Source: Methanobacteriota archaeon
GTDB lineage: Archaea > Thermoplasmatota > Poseidoniia > Poseidoniales > Poseidoniaceae
Direction: 5' to 3'
Assembly (NCBI GenBank): GCA_002710205.1
Contig: PAJN01000005.1
Coordinates: 1-34,384, forward strand
DNA: 34,384 nt
Positions 24,351 through 31,360 of the stretch are shown piece by piece. The notes below the pieces were generated by a model that saw nothing but the letters and a program-made list of their open reading frames with translations, did no database searches and was not told the DNA's origin. Within the stretch, counting starts at the first letter, position 1; each line of letters begins with the position of its first letter. Made by a program: the position numbers and the translations under genes.

Positions 24351-24518
24351 TCAAGGACCCTGGAATCCGCAAGAAGGGCACACATAGGCTACTCCTTGAT
24401 TTCTACATCGTGGACTGCGACCAATAGGGTCGCCACATGATGGGCAGGGGAAAGTTGTAGATCCTTTGTCCACTAGGGGGACTCCGGAAGCGGTGCAGAC
24501 GGTTGCTCGCTCAGTCAT
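24351..24518 (-). CDS. Small zinc-ribbon protein of the HVO_2753-like type
   Basis: 55 residues, short enough to be missed by length-filtered gene finding. It begins MTERATVC and contains the cysteine pairs CPSCG (25-29) and CPSCG (47-51), with an additional Cys38, and ends GFQGP. This arrangement and its place 16 bases before aEF1B match the HVO_2753-type zinc-finger proteins that precede aEF1B in many euryarchaea. The haloarchaeal relative has been linked to swarming and biofilm behaviour; the molecular role is not settled. GAGGTG lies 8 nt before the ATG. The gene ends in TGA at 24351. Confidence 0.85.
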   Translation of the reverse strand: MTERATVCTASGVPLVDKGSTTFPCPSCGDPIGRSPRCRNQGVAYVCPSCGFQGP

Positions 24519-24582
24519 AATATACACCTCGGTGCATCACGGCCACGACCTCTCCCTCTTTATCCTTACGCGGAATGAAACA

Positions 24583-24978
24583 TCATCTGTCCAACACTGT
24601 AAGTGTTCCAGTTTTACCAGTTGACACTACCAATTCGCCATTTCTAGAGCGGCACCAGCCATTCTCTATTCGTATTATGTCGCCCGTTTTCACTTGTTTT
24701 ACTTGGTTTGCCCAAAGAACAATTCCTACGATGCCAGTTTCATCTCTACCACATGCTGCAGCTAAAGAGCCAGTGAAATTATCAGAGTTTACTAATCTCC
24801 GAGGGTACCGACGTAAAACAACTAATTCAAGACGTTGAAATTTTTGATTTGCAACCAATTCTGAAACTCGTTGTCTCAAGGAACTTGCCTGTTGAGTTCT
24901 AGGTTCGTGTTTCATGTGCGAAAGGATTGATTTGTCTCTCGAGTTATTCTTCTGGTTAGGCTTACTATTTTGCACCAT
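24583..24978 (-). CDS. OB-fold nucleic-acid-binding protein (SOSS-B/RPA-like)
   Basis: 131 residues. The N-terminal 45 residues are polar and basic. The remainder reads as one OB fold: RLELVVLRRYPRRLV, GRDETGIVGIVLWANQ, VKTGDIIRIENGWCRSRNGELVVSTGKTG and a final TVLD strand. The pair ENG and RNGEL with the glycine turn is characteristic of the single-OB SOSS-B/RPA-like ssDNA-binding proteins. It may bind single-stranded DNA in repair or bind RNA. Two starts are possible: ATG 24978 (used) and ATG 24915; neither has a clear SD, and a TATA-like TTGAATAC about 28 bases before 24978 suggests a leaderless message. It lies between rlmE (gap 64) and the zinc-ribbon gene. Confidence 0.78.
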   Translation of the reverse strand: MVQNSKPNQKNNSRDKSILSHMKHEPRTQQASSLRQRVSELVANQKFQRLELVVLRRYPRRLVNSDNFTGSLAAACGRDETGIVGIVLWANQVKQVKTGDIIRIENGWCRSRNGELVVSTGKTGTLTVLDR

Positions 24979-25042
24979 GAAACGATCTGGATTGATTCAA
25001 CCGTATTCAAAGATTCCCAGACATCAAGTGAAAGTGGAAAAA

Positions 25043-25822
25043 TTACTCCTTTGGAGTATTTCTCTTTCGAATAGTGAAAGTAGATTTTGCAGGTTCGACA
25101 TCATCCAAGGGCTCAGGACCTCCTTGTCTCTCTTCTAATGCTGCTTCGAATGCGGGCCTTATCTCCCAGTCAGGACCCCTTTTTGGTGTGTGAAACTTGC
25201 AGACAAGATAAACTTCAGAAGATGAGTTTCTGCTAGCCATAGGTGAAAATCTCTTGACAGTTTGAAAGTGGGGACGAACTAATTCAATCAATTCCTCAAC
25301 CCCCACGCCTTGGAATAATTTGGTTACAAAATGACCTCCATACTTCAAAATGGGCAAAGAGAAATCGAAAACATCGGCGACTAACATCAAAGAAACTGCT
25401 TGATCAATATCCCATTTACCGGTAATATGTGGGGATATATCAGAAACTACCACATCGATTACTTCTGTATCAATAGCGTCTAAAACTGCTTGCTGGGTAA
25501 AAGGGTCTGTAATATCTCCAACGATTAGATTGGCTCCTTCGACTGGAACGCAGGATTGTAAATCAACACCAACGACCTTACCTTTGGAACCAACTAATTC
25601 GACCGCGACTTGAGCCCAGCCCCCTGGGTGACAACCTACATCCAACACACTATCTTCGATTTTGATAATCTTGTGTCGCTCTTGTATTTGCTTTAACTTG
25701 AAAGCGGAGCGTGCACGATAGCCACTAGCTTTGGCTTGTTTTCGCCAAGCATCTTTCTGGTGATCTTGAACCCAACGGTCTACCAAAGTACTCCCTCCGT
25801 ACTCCGCTGAAAGCATCCCCAT
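25043..25822 (-). CDS. rlmE: FtsJ/RlmE-type 2'-O-ribose rRNA methyltransferase
   Basis: 259 residues with start ATG 25822 (25816 is the alternative). Order of motifs: KQAKASGYRARSAFKLKQI (RNA-binding lysines), VLDVGCHPGGWAQVAVE (SAM motif I), VVGVDLQ (motif II), VVVSDISPHITGKWDID (motif IV with the catalytic Asp), GGHFVTKLFQG (motif with the catalytic Lys) and SSSEVYLVCKF. It methylates the 2'-hydroxyl of a uridine in the large-subunit rRNA A-loop. Beyond the core there is a tail of about 45 residues, Glu/Pro-rich and unlike the TRAM domain seen in some haloarchaeal homologues. A longer frame to 26038 only antisenses the neighbour. The divergent thioredoxin-like gene starts 37 bases away. Confidence 0.93.
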   Translation of the reverse strand: MGMLSAEYGGSTLVDRWVQDHQKDAWRKQAKASGYRARSAFKLKQIQERHKIIKIEDSVLDVGCHPGGWAQVAVELVGSKGKVVGVDLQSCVPVEGANLIVGDITDPFTQQAVLDAIDTEVIDVVVSDISPHITGKWDIDQAVSLMLVADVFDFSLPILKYGGHFVTKLFQGVGVEELIELVRPHFQTVKRFSPMASRNSSSEVYLVCKFHTPKRGPDWEIRPAFEAALEERQGGPEPLDDVEPAKSTFTIRKRNTPKE

Positions 25823-25859
25823 GATAACTTCATGGACAAGATATTGCTCCAAGGGTTCA

Positions 25860-26663
25860 ATGAGGCCACTTCTAGCAGCACTCGTCATGGTATTATGCCT
25901 GACTTCTTCAACTGCAGCGATGGCCGAAGGTGATGTTGAAGAACGCCAATTGAAGAGAACTGTTCTAGTTGAGGAAAGAACTGCGATATGGTGTCCTTCT
26001 TGTGCAGAAATCGACCCAGAACTAGCGATTGTAGCCAAGTCACATGGTACACGTACGGCAATTGTAGGATTACATGTGGATGACGCATTCGAAAATGAGG
26101 CTAGTCTTGCGAGGATAGAATATCAAAAAATGACAGATAATTCAACATACGGAACTCCGACATTCTTCGTGGACGGAGTGAAAACTGCAGAAGGTTATGA
26201 TGCTTGGAATGATGTTCAGCAAAGAATTCTTTCGCAGGAAAATTCACGTGGCGCACCGGAAGAATTGGCAATGGTCGTCATGGATGACGAGGTACAAATT
26301 CCCACTCCTGAATATGGACAAATTACTCTAATGGTGGTTGAGCATGACAAAGAAGTTCCTGCGGGAGTGGATAACCCAGGCGAGGATGTTCGCGACAGAG
26401 TTTTGGTGGGAATGAAAGTAATTGATTCAAACGGGAATGTTTCCGAATATGGTAATTTGCAGTTGCCAGAATTATGGTCTCTGATTATGATTCACGAACC
26501 TGTGGAAGGAGGTTCTCCTTATGGAGTGGTTGAAATTTCAAACATTCAAGATGAAGAAGATTCCAGTAACGAACTCCTAATAATTGTTGCATTTTGTATT
26601 CTTCTGGGTGGTTTAGTGGTATTTATTCCTGAGAAAAAATCCCTTAATTCGGAAGAAGAATGA
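25860..26663 (+). CDS. Membrane-anchored extracytoplasmic thioredoxin-like protein
   Basis: 267 residues with start ATG 25860, chosen because it gives a clean signal peptide (MRPLLAALVMVLCLTSSTAA). An ATG at 25821 would add 13 polar residues before it. Residues about 33-130 have a thioredoxin fold with the active site WCPSC (44-48) and the cis-proline loop YGTPTFFVDG. A beta-rich domain with many acidic residues follows, and a C-terminal TM helix (about 236-255, LLIIVAFCILLGGLVVFI) with a short charged tail. It probably forms, reduces or isomerises disulfides outside the membrane. It is divergent from rlmE, 37 bases between starts, which leaves little room for a promoter on either side. Confidence 0.87.
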   Translation: MRPLLAALVMVLCLTSSTAAMAEGDVEERQLKRTVLVEERTAIWCPSCAEIDPELAIVAKSHGTRTAIVGLHVDDAFENEASLARIEYQKMTDNSTYGTPTFFVDGVKTAEGYDAWNDVQQRILSQENSRGAPEELAMVVMDDEVQIPTPEYGQITLMVVEHDKEVPAGVDNPGEDVRDRVLVGMKVIDSNGNVSEYGNLQLPELWSLIMIHEPVEGGSPYGVVEISNIQDEEDSSNELLIIVAFCILLGGLVVFIPEKKSLNSEEE

Positions 26664-26712
26664 GTTTCACCTCCGTGAAAATACACCGAATTGACGAAAA
26701 ACTGCACAATTA

Positions 26713-26737
26713 CGGTAAAATATTGCACATTTTACCG
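26713..26737. promoter_or_regulatory. Perfect 9-bp inverted repeat over a TATA-like stretch
   Basis: CGGTAAAAT (26713-26721) and ATTTTACCG (26729-26737) flank ATTGCAC. The repeat sits about 35 bases before the ATG of the 89-residue gene and contains TAAAATATT, which could be its TATA box, so a repressor bound here would block initiation. No T-tract follows the second arm, so a terminator for the upstream gene is less likely. Confidence 0.45.
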
Positions 26738-26771
26738 AACCTTTGATAAGGTTAGAGACTAATGTAATACC

Positions 26772-27041
26772 ATGGAACCGACACACGATGCTTCCGAAGA
26801 CTGGGTTAACCAAGGTGTTAAGTCTTGGATGGTAGAATATACCGTAGAAGTTGGAGGGGAAACAAACCGCCACCTTTCGATGATCAGTGCGAGCGATGTT
26901 AGTGATGTTCATCATCACTTATTGAGTGAGCTAAGAAAAATGTATCACACAAGCGAGAGAGTTGATGTTACTGTACATCGAATAGAACCTGTAACTACAA
27001 ACACTGACGCACTATATTTCGAAGGGATTTATGCACCTTAA
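26772..27041 (+). CDS. Small soluble protein, function unknown
   Basis: 89 residues. No signal peptide or TM segment. A beta strand (SWMVEYTVEVGG) is followed by a helix with a histidine run (DVSDVHHHLLSELRKMYHTS) and a second strand pair (VDVTVHRIEPV), a compact ferredoxin-like alpha/beta pattern. HHH could bind metal, but nothing proves it. It is preceded by a strong inverted repeat that may be an operator, so its expression is probably controlled. The last four bases overlap the convergent gene at 27038. Family not recognised. Confidence 0.65.
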   Translation: MEPTHDASEDWVNQGVKSWMVEYTVEVGGETNRHLSMISASDVSDVHHHLLSELRKMYHTSERVDVTVHRIEPVTTNTDALYFEGIYAP

Positions 27042-27559
27042 TTCGAAGTGTATTTGATAACGATATTTTGTCCATCTGCCAACAATAGATTTTGATATTC
27101 ATTGCTGACAACTCCATCGACTGTCATTTCCACAGTCCCATCACGGTATTCAAAGATTCCAGTTTCATCGAAATGTTTACCCCATACATCGAAAAATACC
27201 TCTAATGGTACATCAACAACTTGATGTCCTTCAACATGTATCTTACCGGACGCATCATGCGTATGTGTCATGTGCATAGCCCCTGGACAAGTATCTGTAT
27301 CTATGCCAGTATCCTCTGGGATTGGAAATTCTACATCATCAATAATTATTGTAAGATAAGGATGGAAATGCATTGCTACATCATGTGTGGTTAGACAATC
27401 TTCGCCCAAAGGATGCATCTCATCTGCGGTGTTAAACAATGGTGACTCAGCGGATTTACTGTCATCGATTAGATTGATCACTCCTTGATACTCCATCAAA
27501 CCAAGTAATGAAACTAAGCAGACGACGGTGAAGATACCCCACCAACCATTTTCATTCAG
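27038..27559 (-). CDS. N-anchored His-rich extracytoplasmic protein, apparent CUG start
   Basis: The first ATG (27496) would give a soluble protein of 152 residues. In-frame upstream, 21 codons encode a charged-then-hydrophobic segment (NENGWWGIFTVVCLVSLLGL), a good membrane anchor, before an in-frame TGA that is the VKOR stop. The only candidate start in that stretch is CTG (27559); AGGAGG lies 8 nt before it, giving 173 residues. The domain has the pattern HPYLTIIIDD, C-P, MHMTHTHDASGKIHVEGH and FFDVWGKHF, which I recall as a conserved but uncharacterised secreted module with a THD-SG-IH-E signature. Four to six histidines plus a cysteine could bind copper or zinc. It is the last gene of the epimerase-thioredoxin-VKOR operon. 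Confidence 0.72.
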   Translation of the reverse strand: MNENGWWGIFTVVCLVSLLGLMEYQGVINLIDDSKSAESPLFNTADEMHPLGEDCLTTHDVAMHFHPYLTIIIDDVEFPIPEDTGIDTDTCPGAMHMTHTHDASGKIHVEGHQVVDVPLEVFFDVWGKHFDETGIFEYRDGTVEMTVDGVVSNEYQNLLLADGQNIVIKYTSN

Positions 27560-27573
27560 GAATCATTCCTCCT
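27557..27573 (-). promoter_or_regulatory. Shine-Dalgarno and CUG start of the His-rich gene
   Basis: AGGAGG (27573-27568) lies inside the last codons of VKOR, 8 nt before CTG (27559-27557). An ATG overlapping the VKOR stop is closer to the SD but opens a frame of only four codons. No other start precedes the anchor helix in the correct frame. Confidence 0.5.
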
Positions 27574-28264
27574 CAGATGCCTGTTTTGGAGCGACGTAAC
27601 CGCCACGCTTTCTGCGTTCTTTAGCTACTACGTCTACAACCGTTGTATTCCCGGACACATTCCAATCGCTTGAACCATACATGTTCGATAGTCTGAAGAA
27701 ACCAATTGTGGCTGATATGTGCGCAATGTGTGCAACTGTACAGAATTGACAGATTTTGCCAATTTCGTACTCAGCATACATCAAGTAAAGGATAATACCA
27801 ATACCAAGGATTCCGAAGTTGGTTCCTAGTTTCAAGTGGTTCAATACCCAAGATGCTGTCGGTTCCTTTGCCATTGAGATGATTAGCCACATGAACAAAG
27901 CAAATGCAAGCATTCCAAGTAACCCCCAAGGCAATCCAAGATAAGGCATGGTATTCCAGTCGTTGTTACCAATGACGCTGGCACAATCACAAACTGTTCC
28001 TGCAGAGCAGAATGATCCGCCGCCCATTTCCTGGGATTTGTTGTGCATCCACAAAGTGTGAGCAGAAACAGTAAATCCGCTAAAACATATCAGCAATAAA
28101 CCACCAAATGTCCTTCCTAATTTGGTTTCAAGTGAAGGCCATTTAGAGCGAAATGCCGGCAATACTAGGCTTTCACCCAGCGGAGTAAACATTGCTACAC
28201 CAAGTGCAAATATAGCCAAGTGTGGCAGTAGATTTGGGTCAAAGCATTCTAGTCCAGCCACCAT
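27563..28264 (-). CDS. Vitamin K epoxide reductase (VKOR) family disulfide-generating protein
   Basis: 233 residues with start ATG 28264, which has a near-ideal GAGGTGAG 8 nt upstream; a longer frame to 28300 is not needed. Four or more TM helices. The VKOR cysteines are present: the loop pair in SFCSAGTVCDCASVIGN, and the active CXXC, KICQFCTVAHI, at the start of a later helix, with the linking LGLPWGLLGML segment. Prokaryotic VKOR replaces DsbB: it oxidises a thioredoxin-like partner and passes electrons to a quinone. The preceding thioredoxin-like gene, ending two bases before this start, is the obvious partner. Confidence 0.92.
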   Translation of the reverse strand: MVAGLECFDPNLLPHLAIFALGVAMFTPLGESLVLPAFRSKWPSLETKLGRTFGGLLLICFSGFTVSAHTLWMHNKSQEMGGGSFCSAGTVCDCASVIGNNDWNTMPYLGLPWGLLGMLAFALFMWLIISMAKEPTASWVLNHLKLGTNFGILGIGIILYLMYAEYEIGKICQFCTVAHIAHISATIGFFRLSNMYGSSDWNVSGNTTVVDVVAKERRKRGGYVAPKQASEEE

Positions 28265-28265
28265 C

Positions 28266-28916
28266 TTACTCACCTCTTGGGATTTTTTCATCCATAGCAT
28301 CCCATACAGTATAACCTGAATCGGCTTCTAAATTCACATACTCAATTATTCCATTTGGTGCAACCAGGAAGTAAGTTGGAGTCCCAAAGCCTCCCCAATC
28401 ATCCTGATGAGAGTTATCTTGCATGTCCATGTATGGGAAATTGTGGCCGTTATTATTTCGGAAATCTTGTATTACGTCCCGGCCATAGGATTTGCCATCA
28501 GTTCCAGATTCCCACAAGGAGATAGAAACTGCCAAGAATTCAACCGTGACGTTGTCAGGTGTTGAACGAGGTGCATTATCACCTAGCCATTTTGCTTGTT
28601 GATTTGGTATATCTTCAGCAGCCTGCTGTTGACAGTAACCACAGTTAGTATCCATGAATTCAATCATAAACCAGGTTCCTCCATCTCCTTCAGCCCATAG
28701 AGGGTCAAGACGATCTTCTAAATTGAAGTCAGTCCAAGCGCTTCCATCATAAATTTGGCCTTCAAGTTCAGGTACTCTATCTCCAACACCAATTCCAGTG
28801 TAAACAGGATTTGTAGTAAAAGCGATGTAAGTGAATGCTGCGATGAACATTAAGGATACTATCATCAATCCATCTGAACGTGCTCCGGCTTCATTTGATA
28901 TGTTTCTTCGAATCAT
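28266..28916 (-). CDS. Membrane-anchored TlpA/DsbA-like thiol oxidoreductase
   Basis: 216 residues. An N-terminal TM anchor (17-34, LMIVSLMFIAAFTYIAFT) places the domain outside. A thioredoxin fold carries the active site NCGYC (Cys92, Cys95) and a cis-proline loop GTPTYFLVAPNG about residue 178. A large insertion lies between them (SISLWESGTDGKSYGRDVIQ), as in TlpA/ResA-like proteins. With the VKOR directly downstream it most likely oxidises exported proteins. GGGGTGA, overlapping the stop of the epimerase gene, is the SD and suggests coupled translation. Confidence 0.9.
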   Translation of the reverse strand: MIRRNISNEAGARSDGLMIVSLMFIAAFTYIAFTTNPVYTGIGVGDRVPELEGQIYDGSAWTDFNLEDRLDPLWAEGDGGTWFMIEFMDTNCGYCQQQAAEDIPNQQAKWLGDNAPRSTPDNVTVEFLAVSISLWESGTDGKSYGRDVIQDFRNNNGHNFPYMDMQDNSHQDDWGGFGTPTYFLVAPNGIIEYVNLEADSGYTVWDAMDEKIPRGE

Positions 28917-28920
28917 AATT

Positions 28921-29865
28921 TCACCCCATAATCTCCTGGATTAGGACCCTTGCAGTGTGCGCCACCGCTTCTTCGCTATCATAGTTGACCTTGAATCCGA
29001 GTTCTTTGAGCCGATTTATCGCCAGCATTGCCTTTGGAATGTCGCCTGCCCAACCACGGTCACCACCAGTATATTCGATACTAGCGCCCTCGCATCCGGT
29101 TTCCTTTACGACAATTGCTGCAATATTCCTTACACTGCAGGTATCGTTAGAACCGAGGTTGTAAAGATTGATTCTGTCATCAGTTTTGGCAATTACATGA
29201 AGAATTGCATCAACACAATCTCCTACTTCCATGTATGACTTTTCTTGTAAACCATTCCCAAGAACTTCCAAACGACTTGAATCTGCTTTCAATTTGTGAA
29301 TGAAATCGAAAATGACGCCATGGGTGCCTCGCTCTCCAATGATGTTTGCAAAGCGGAAAATCCATGCTTGCAGACCAAAAGTGCCAACCCAAGAGCCAAT
29401 CAAACCTTCTCCAGCTTGTTTAGATGCTCCATATAGAGAGATTGGAAGACAAGGTCCGTGATCTTCAGGAGTGGGCATCGGTGCGTTTTCACCATAAACC
29501 ACTGAAGAAGAGGCGAAAGCGATCTTTTCCACATTTGCTAGCCTCATGGATTCTAGGACATTGTATGTTGCGATAGTACCTTCTTTGAGGTCTGTATCAG
29601 TAATCCTTGTTCCAAGTCTAATGTCAGGGTTGGCAGCAAGGTGATAAACCATATCAACACCATTCAGCAATGGCTTCAATGATTCCAAATCTTTTAGATC
29701 AACATTATGAAATTTAACTGCACCAGAATCAATGTGTGCTTGAATAAATTCAATTACACCAGAAGACAAATTGTCCACAACCACGACATCGTCGCCACGT
29801 GAAACCAATCTATCTACAAGATGTGAACCGATGAAGCCTGCACCTCCGGTAACCAGCGCTCGCAT
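28921..29865 (-). CDS. NAD-dependent epimerase/dehydratase (extended SDR, UDP-sugar 4-epimerase-like)
   Basis: 314 residues. The NAD-binding GGAGFIGSH (7-15), the acidic DNLSSG after beta-2, the HLAANPD segment, the catalytic SSS (119-121) and YGASK (Tyr145, Lys149) are all in place, as in GalE-type epimerases and nucleotide-sugar dehydratases. It would make UDP-galactose, UDP-GalNAc or a uronic-acid sugar nucleotide for surface glycans; the exact sugar cannot be read. It is the first gene of the operon with the disulfide genes, four bases before the thioredoxin-like gene. No SD precedes its ATG, so it may be leaderless. The 160 bases upstream to the small plus-strand gene hold no evident RNA gene. 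Confidence 0.9.
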   Translation of the reverse strand: MRALVTGGAGFIGSHLVDRLVSRGDDVVVVDNLSSGVIEFIQAHIDSGAVKFHNVDLKDLESLKPLLNGVDMVYHLAANPDIRLGTRITDTDLKEGTIATYNVLESMRLANVEKIAFASSSVVYGENAPMPTPEDHGPCLPISLYGASKQAGEGLIGSWVGTFGLQAWIFRFANIIGERGTHGVIFDFIHKLKADSSRLEVLGNGLQEKSYMEVGDCVDAILHVIAKTDDRINLYNLGSNDTCSVRNIAAIVVKETGCEGASIEYTGGDRGWAGDIPKAMLAINRLKELGFKVNYDSEEAVAHTARVLIQEIMG

Positions 29866-30027
29866 GAACGTGCGCCATCATTCACTCGTTTTAATCCTCA
29901 GTATCGCCGTCCAGATTTACTTTCATGATACTGTGTGAGAAATTTACATGGTGTTTTGACCAAACAGTGATGATTGTTGCGATAGGAACGACGCAGCGAA
30001 AACCAGAAGTTCCAGGAGTTGAAAAAA

Positions 30028-30282
30028 ATGCCCAAAGCAGAAAAAAACACAGAGCCAGAATACGAGCAAAACACAAACAGCACCCTAGTTGGATTTGTCA
30101 GGAAATCTAACGCAGGTAGAGCTGTCAAGCTATCGATTAACACTAGTTCTTTCCAAGACTGTGCCACATATGTGACCAGCGATGGACAAACATACGTGCA
30201 ACTAATTGTCAGTTTGAATGCACTTGCGGGAATAATTGACGGTTCTCGAGCAGTAACATCGATCAATCATCTCAATGATTAA
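30028..30282 (+). CDS. Small soluble protein, function unknown
   Basis: 84 residues with start ATG 30028, which has GGAG 10 nt upstream. A polar, Asn/Glu-rich N-terminus is followed by a compact beta region (TLVGFVRKSNAGRAVKLSIN, then YVTSDGQTYVQLIVSLNAL). There is no membrane segment and no recognisable motif. The Gly-Arg-Ala-Val-Lys-Leu strand and the Thr/Val-rich hairpin resemble small RNA- or DNA-binding folds, but no claim is made. It ends 13 bases before a strong terminator-like hairpin, so it is probably a single-gene transcript. The upstream divergent region from the epimerase is about 160 bases long. Confidence 0.68.
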   Translation: MPKAEKNTEPEYEQNTNSTLVGFVRKSNAGRAVKLSINTSSFQDCATYVTSDGQTYVQLIVSLNALAGIIDGSRAVTSINHLND

Positions 30283-30295
30283 TCCCATAGCCGCT

Positions 30296-30334
30296 AGTCC
30301 GCCCTTTTAGGAGGGCGGGCTGGCACCAATTTTC
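30296..30334 (+). terminator. 10-bp GC-rich hairpin with a following T-rich stretch
   Basis: AGTCCGCCCT (30296-30305) pairs with AGGGCGGGCT (30312-30321), with one G-U pair, around loop TTTAGG. ATTTTCC follows. It lies just after the 84-residue gene and before the GT2 promoter. Archaeal termination relies mainly on T-tracts, so the hairpin may serve as an mRNA 3'-end stabiliser as much as a terminator. Confidence 0.6.
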
Positions 30335-30362
30335 CTATATTTGAACATTAATTCGCCGAATC

Positions 30363-30370
30363 ACATATAT
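30363..30370 (+). promoter_or_regulatory. TATA box of the GT2 gene
   Basis: ACATATAT, preceded by CGAATC, is centred about 26 bases before the ATG at 30393. This is the archaeal TATA-to-TSS spacing, so transcription would start at or very near the start codon, giving a leaderless mRNA. Confidence 0.55.
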
Positions 30371-30392
30371 CGGAGCCGGAAAAGCGTCGTTC

Positions 30393-31325
30393 ATGGAGAA
30401 GGCCGATGGTCAACCGCTACGCATCGTGGCAGGCCTACCCATGTACAACGAAGAAGAGACTATTGGAACAGTGATTACCAATGTCCTCGAACATGTTGAT
30501 GAAGTGATTTGTGTTGATGATGGTTCATCGGATTCAAGCGCAAGAATTGCTGAAGCCTGTGGAGCATTAGTTCACAGACATAGAGTAAACCGTGGATATG
30601 GCGGTGCTCTGAAATCATTGTTTGCTAAAGCAAGAGAAATGAATGCTGACTGTTTGATAATACTAGATAGCGACGGGCAACATGAAACTAATGACATTCC
30701 TAAAATCCTCCAACCTGTTTTAGATGGAGATGCAGATTTCGTCATTGGAAGCAGGTTCGTTGATGGCGGCGGTAGTGAAGATATGCCTGCGTATCGTCGA
30801 TTGGGAATTAAAGTCATCACAGCGGCTTCAAATCTTTCCAGCGACCTAGGAATCCAAGATACACAATCAGGATTTAGAGCGTTTTCCAAATTAGCAATCG
30901 AAAGGTTAAGATTTGATTCTGAAGGCATGGAATTGTCACTTGAAATGCTCGAAGATGCTCATGAAAAAGATTTGAAAATCAAGGAAGTTCCTACTTTGAT
31001 TCGCTATGATGTGCCTAAGGGTAGTAGTTTCACTGCACTTTCTCACGGATTCACAGTACTTGCATGGGCGATGCTTTCACTATCTCAGAAAAAGCCGTTA
31101 TTGGTATTAGGCCTCCCTGGATTTGGATTGTTCGCCACCGGTGCAGCCATGGGCCTTAATGCCGTTAATGGTCTCTCAGATTCAGTTGATTACCTAGTAG
31201 GGCCTGGTCTTACAGCTGTGTGGATAGGAGTCTTGGGCCTTGCAATGATGGCAACAGGACTTGTTTTACAGGCGGCTAGAAATTTCTTACGCCACTTACT
31301 GATTAGAGAATTCGGTATGGCCTGA
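30393..31325 (+). CDS. Family 2 glycosyltransferase with C-terminal TM pair (dolichol-phosphate sugar synthase-like)
   Basis: 310 residues. A GT-A fold with GLPMYNEEETIG (14-25), VDDGSSD (41-47), LDSDGQH (91-97, the metal-binding DxD-type motif), VIGSRFVDGG and TQSGFRAFSK. Two TM helices close the protein (about 234-258 and 270-296). Enzymes of this form move a sugar from a nucleotide donor to a polyprenyl phosphate at the cytosolic membrane face, as in DPMS or AglD/AglJ-type proteins of archaeal N-glycosylation. A nucleotide-sugar epimerase and a polyprenol-kinase-like protein lie elsewhere in the window, consistent with glycan assembly. The RND exporter starts 35 bases after its stop and may be co-expressed. 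Confidence 0.92.
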   Translation: MEKADGQPLRIVAGLPMYNEEETIGTVITNVLEHVDEVICVDDGSSDSSARIAEACGALVHRHRVNRGYGGALKSLFAKAREMNADCLIILDSDGQHETNDIPKILQPVLDGDADFVIGSRFVDGGGSEDMPAYRRLGIKVITAASNLSSDLGIQDTQSGFRAFSKLAIERLRFDSEGMELSLEMLEDAHEKDLKIKEVPTLIRYDVPKGSSFTALSHGFTVLAWAMLSLSQKKPLLVLGLPGFGLFATGAAMGLNAVNGLSDSVDYLVGPGLTAVWIGVLGLAMMATGLVLQAARNFLRHLLIREFGMA

Positions 31326-31360
31326 TTCACAATCTTTACGGCATAGCCTTCATGGGTTGA

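Noticed and set aside
24335-24385. N-terminal extension of aEF1B
   Set aside because: These codons are the end of the zinc-ribbon gene in another frame; aEF1B proteins begin at the later Met, which has an SD.
25823-26038. N-terminal extension of RlmE by 72 residues
   Set aside because: It is antisense to the signal peptide and active site of the thioredoxin-like gene and is not part of the FtsJ fold.
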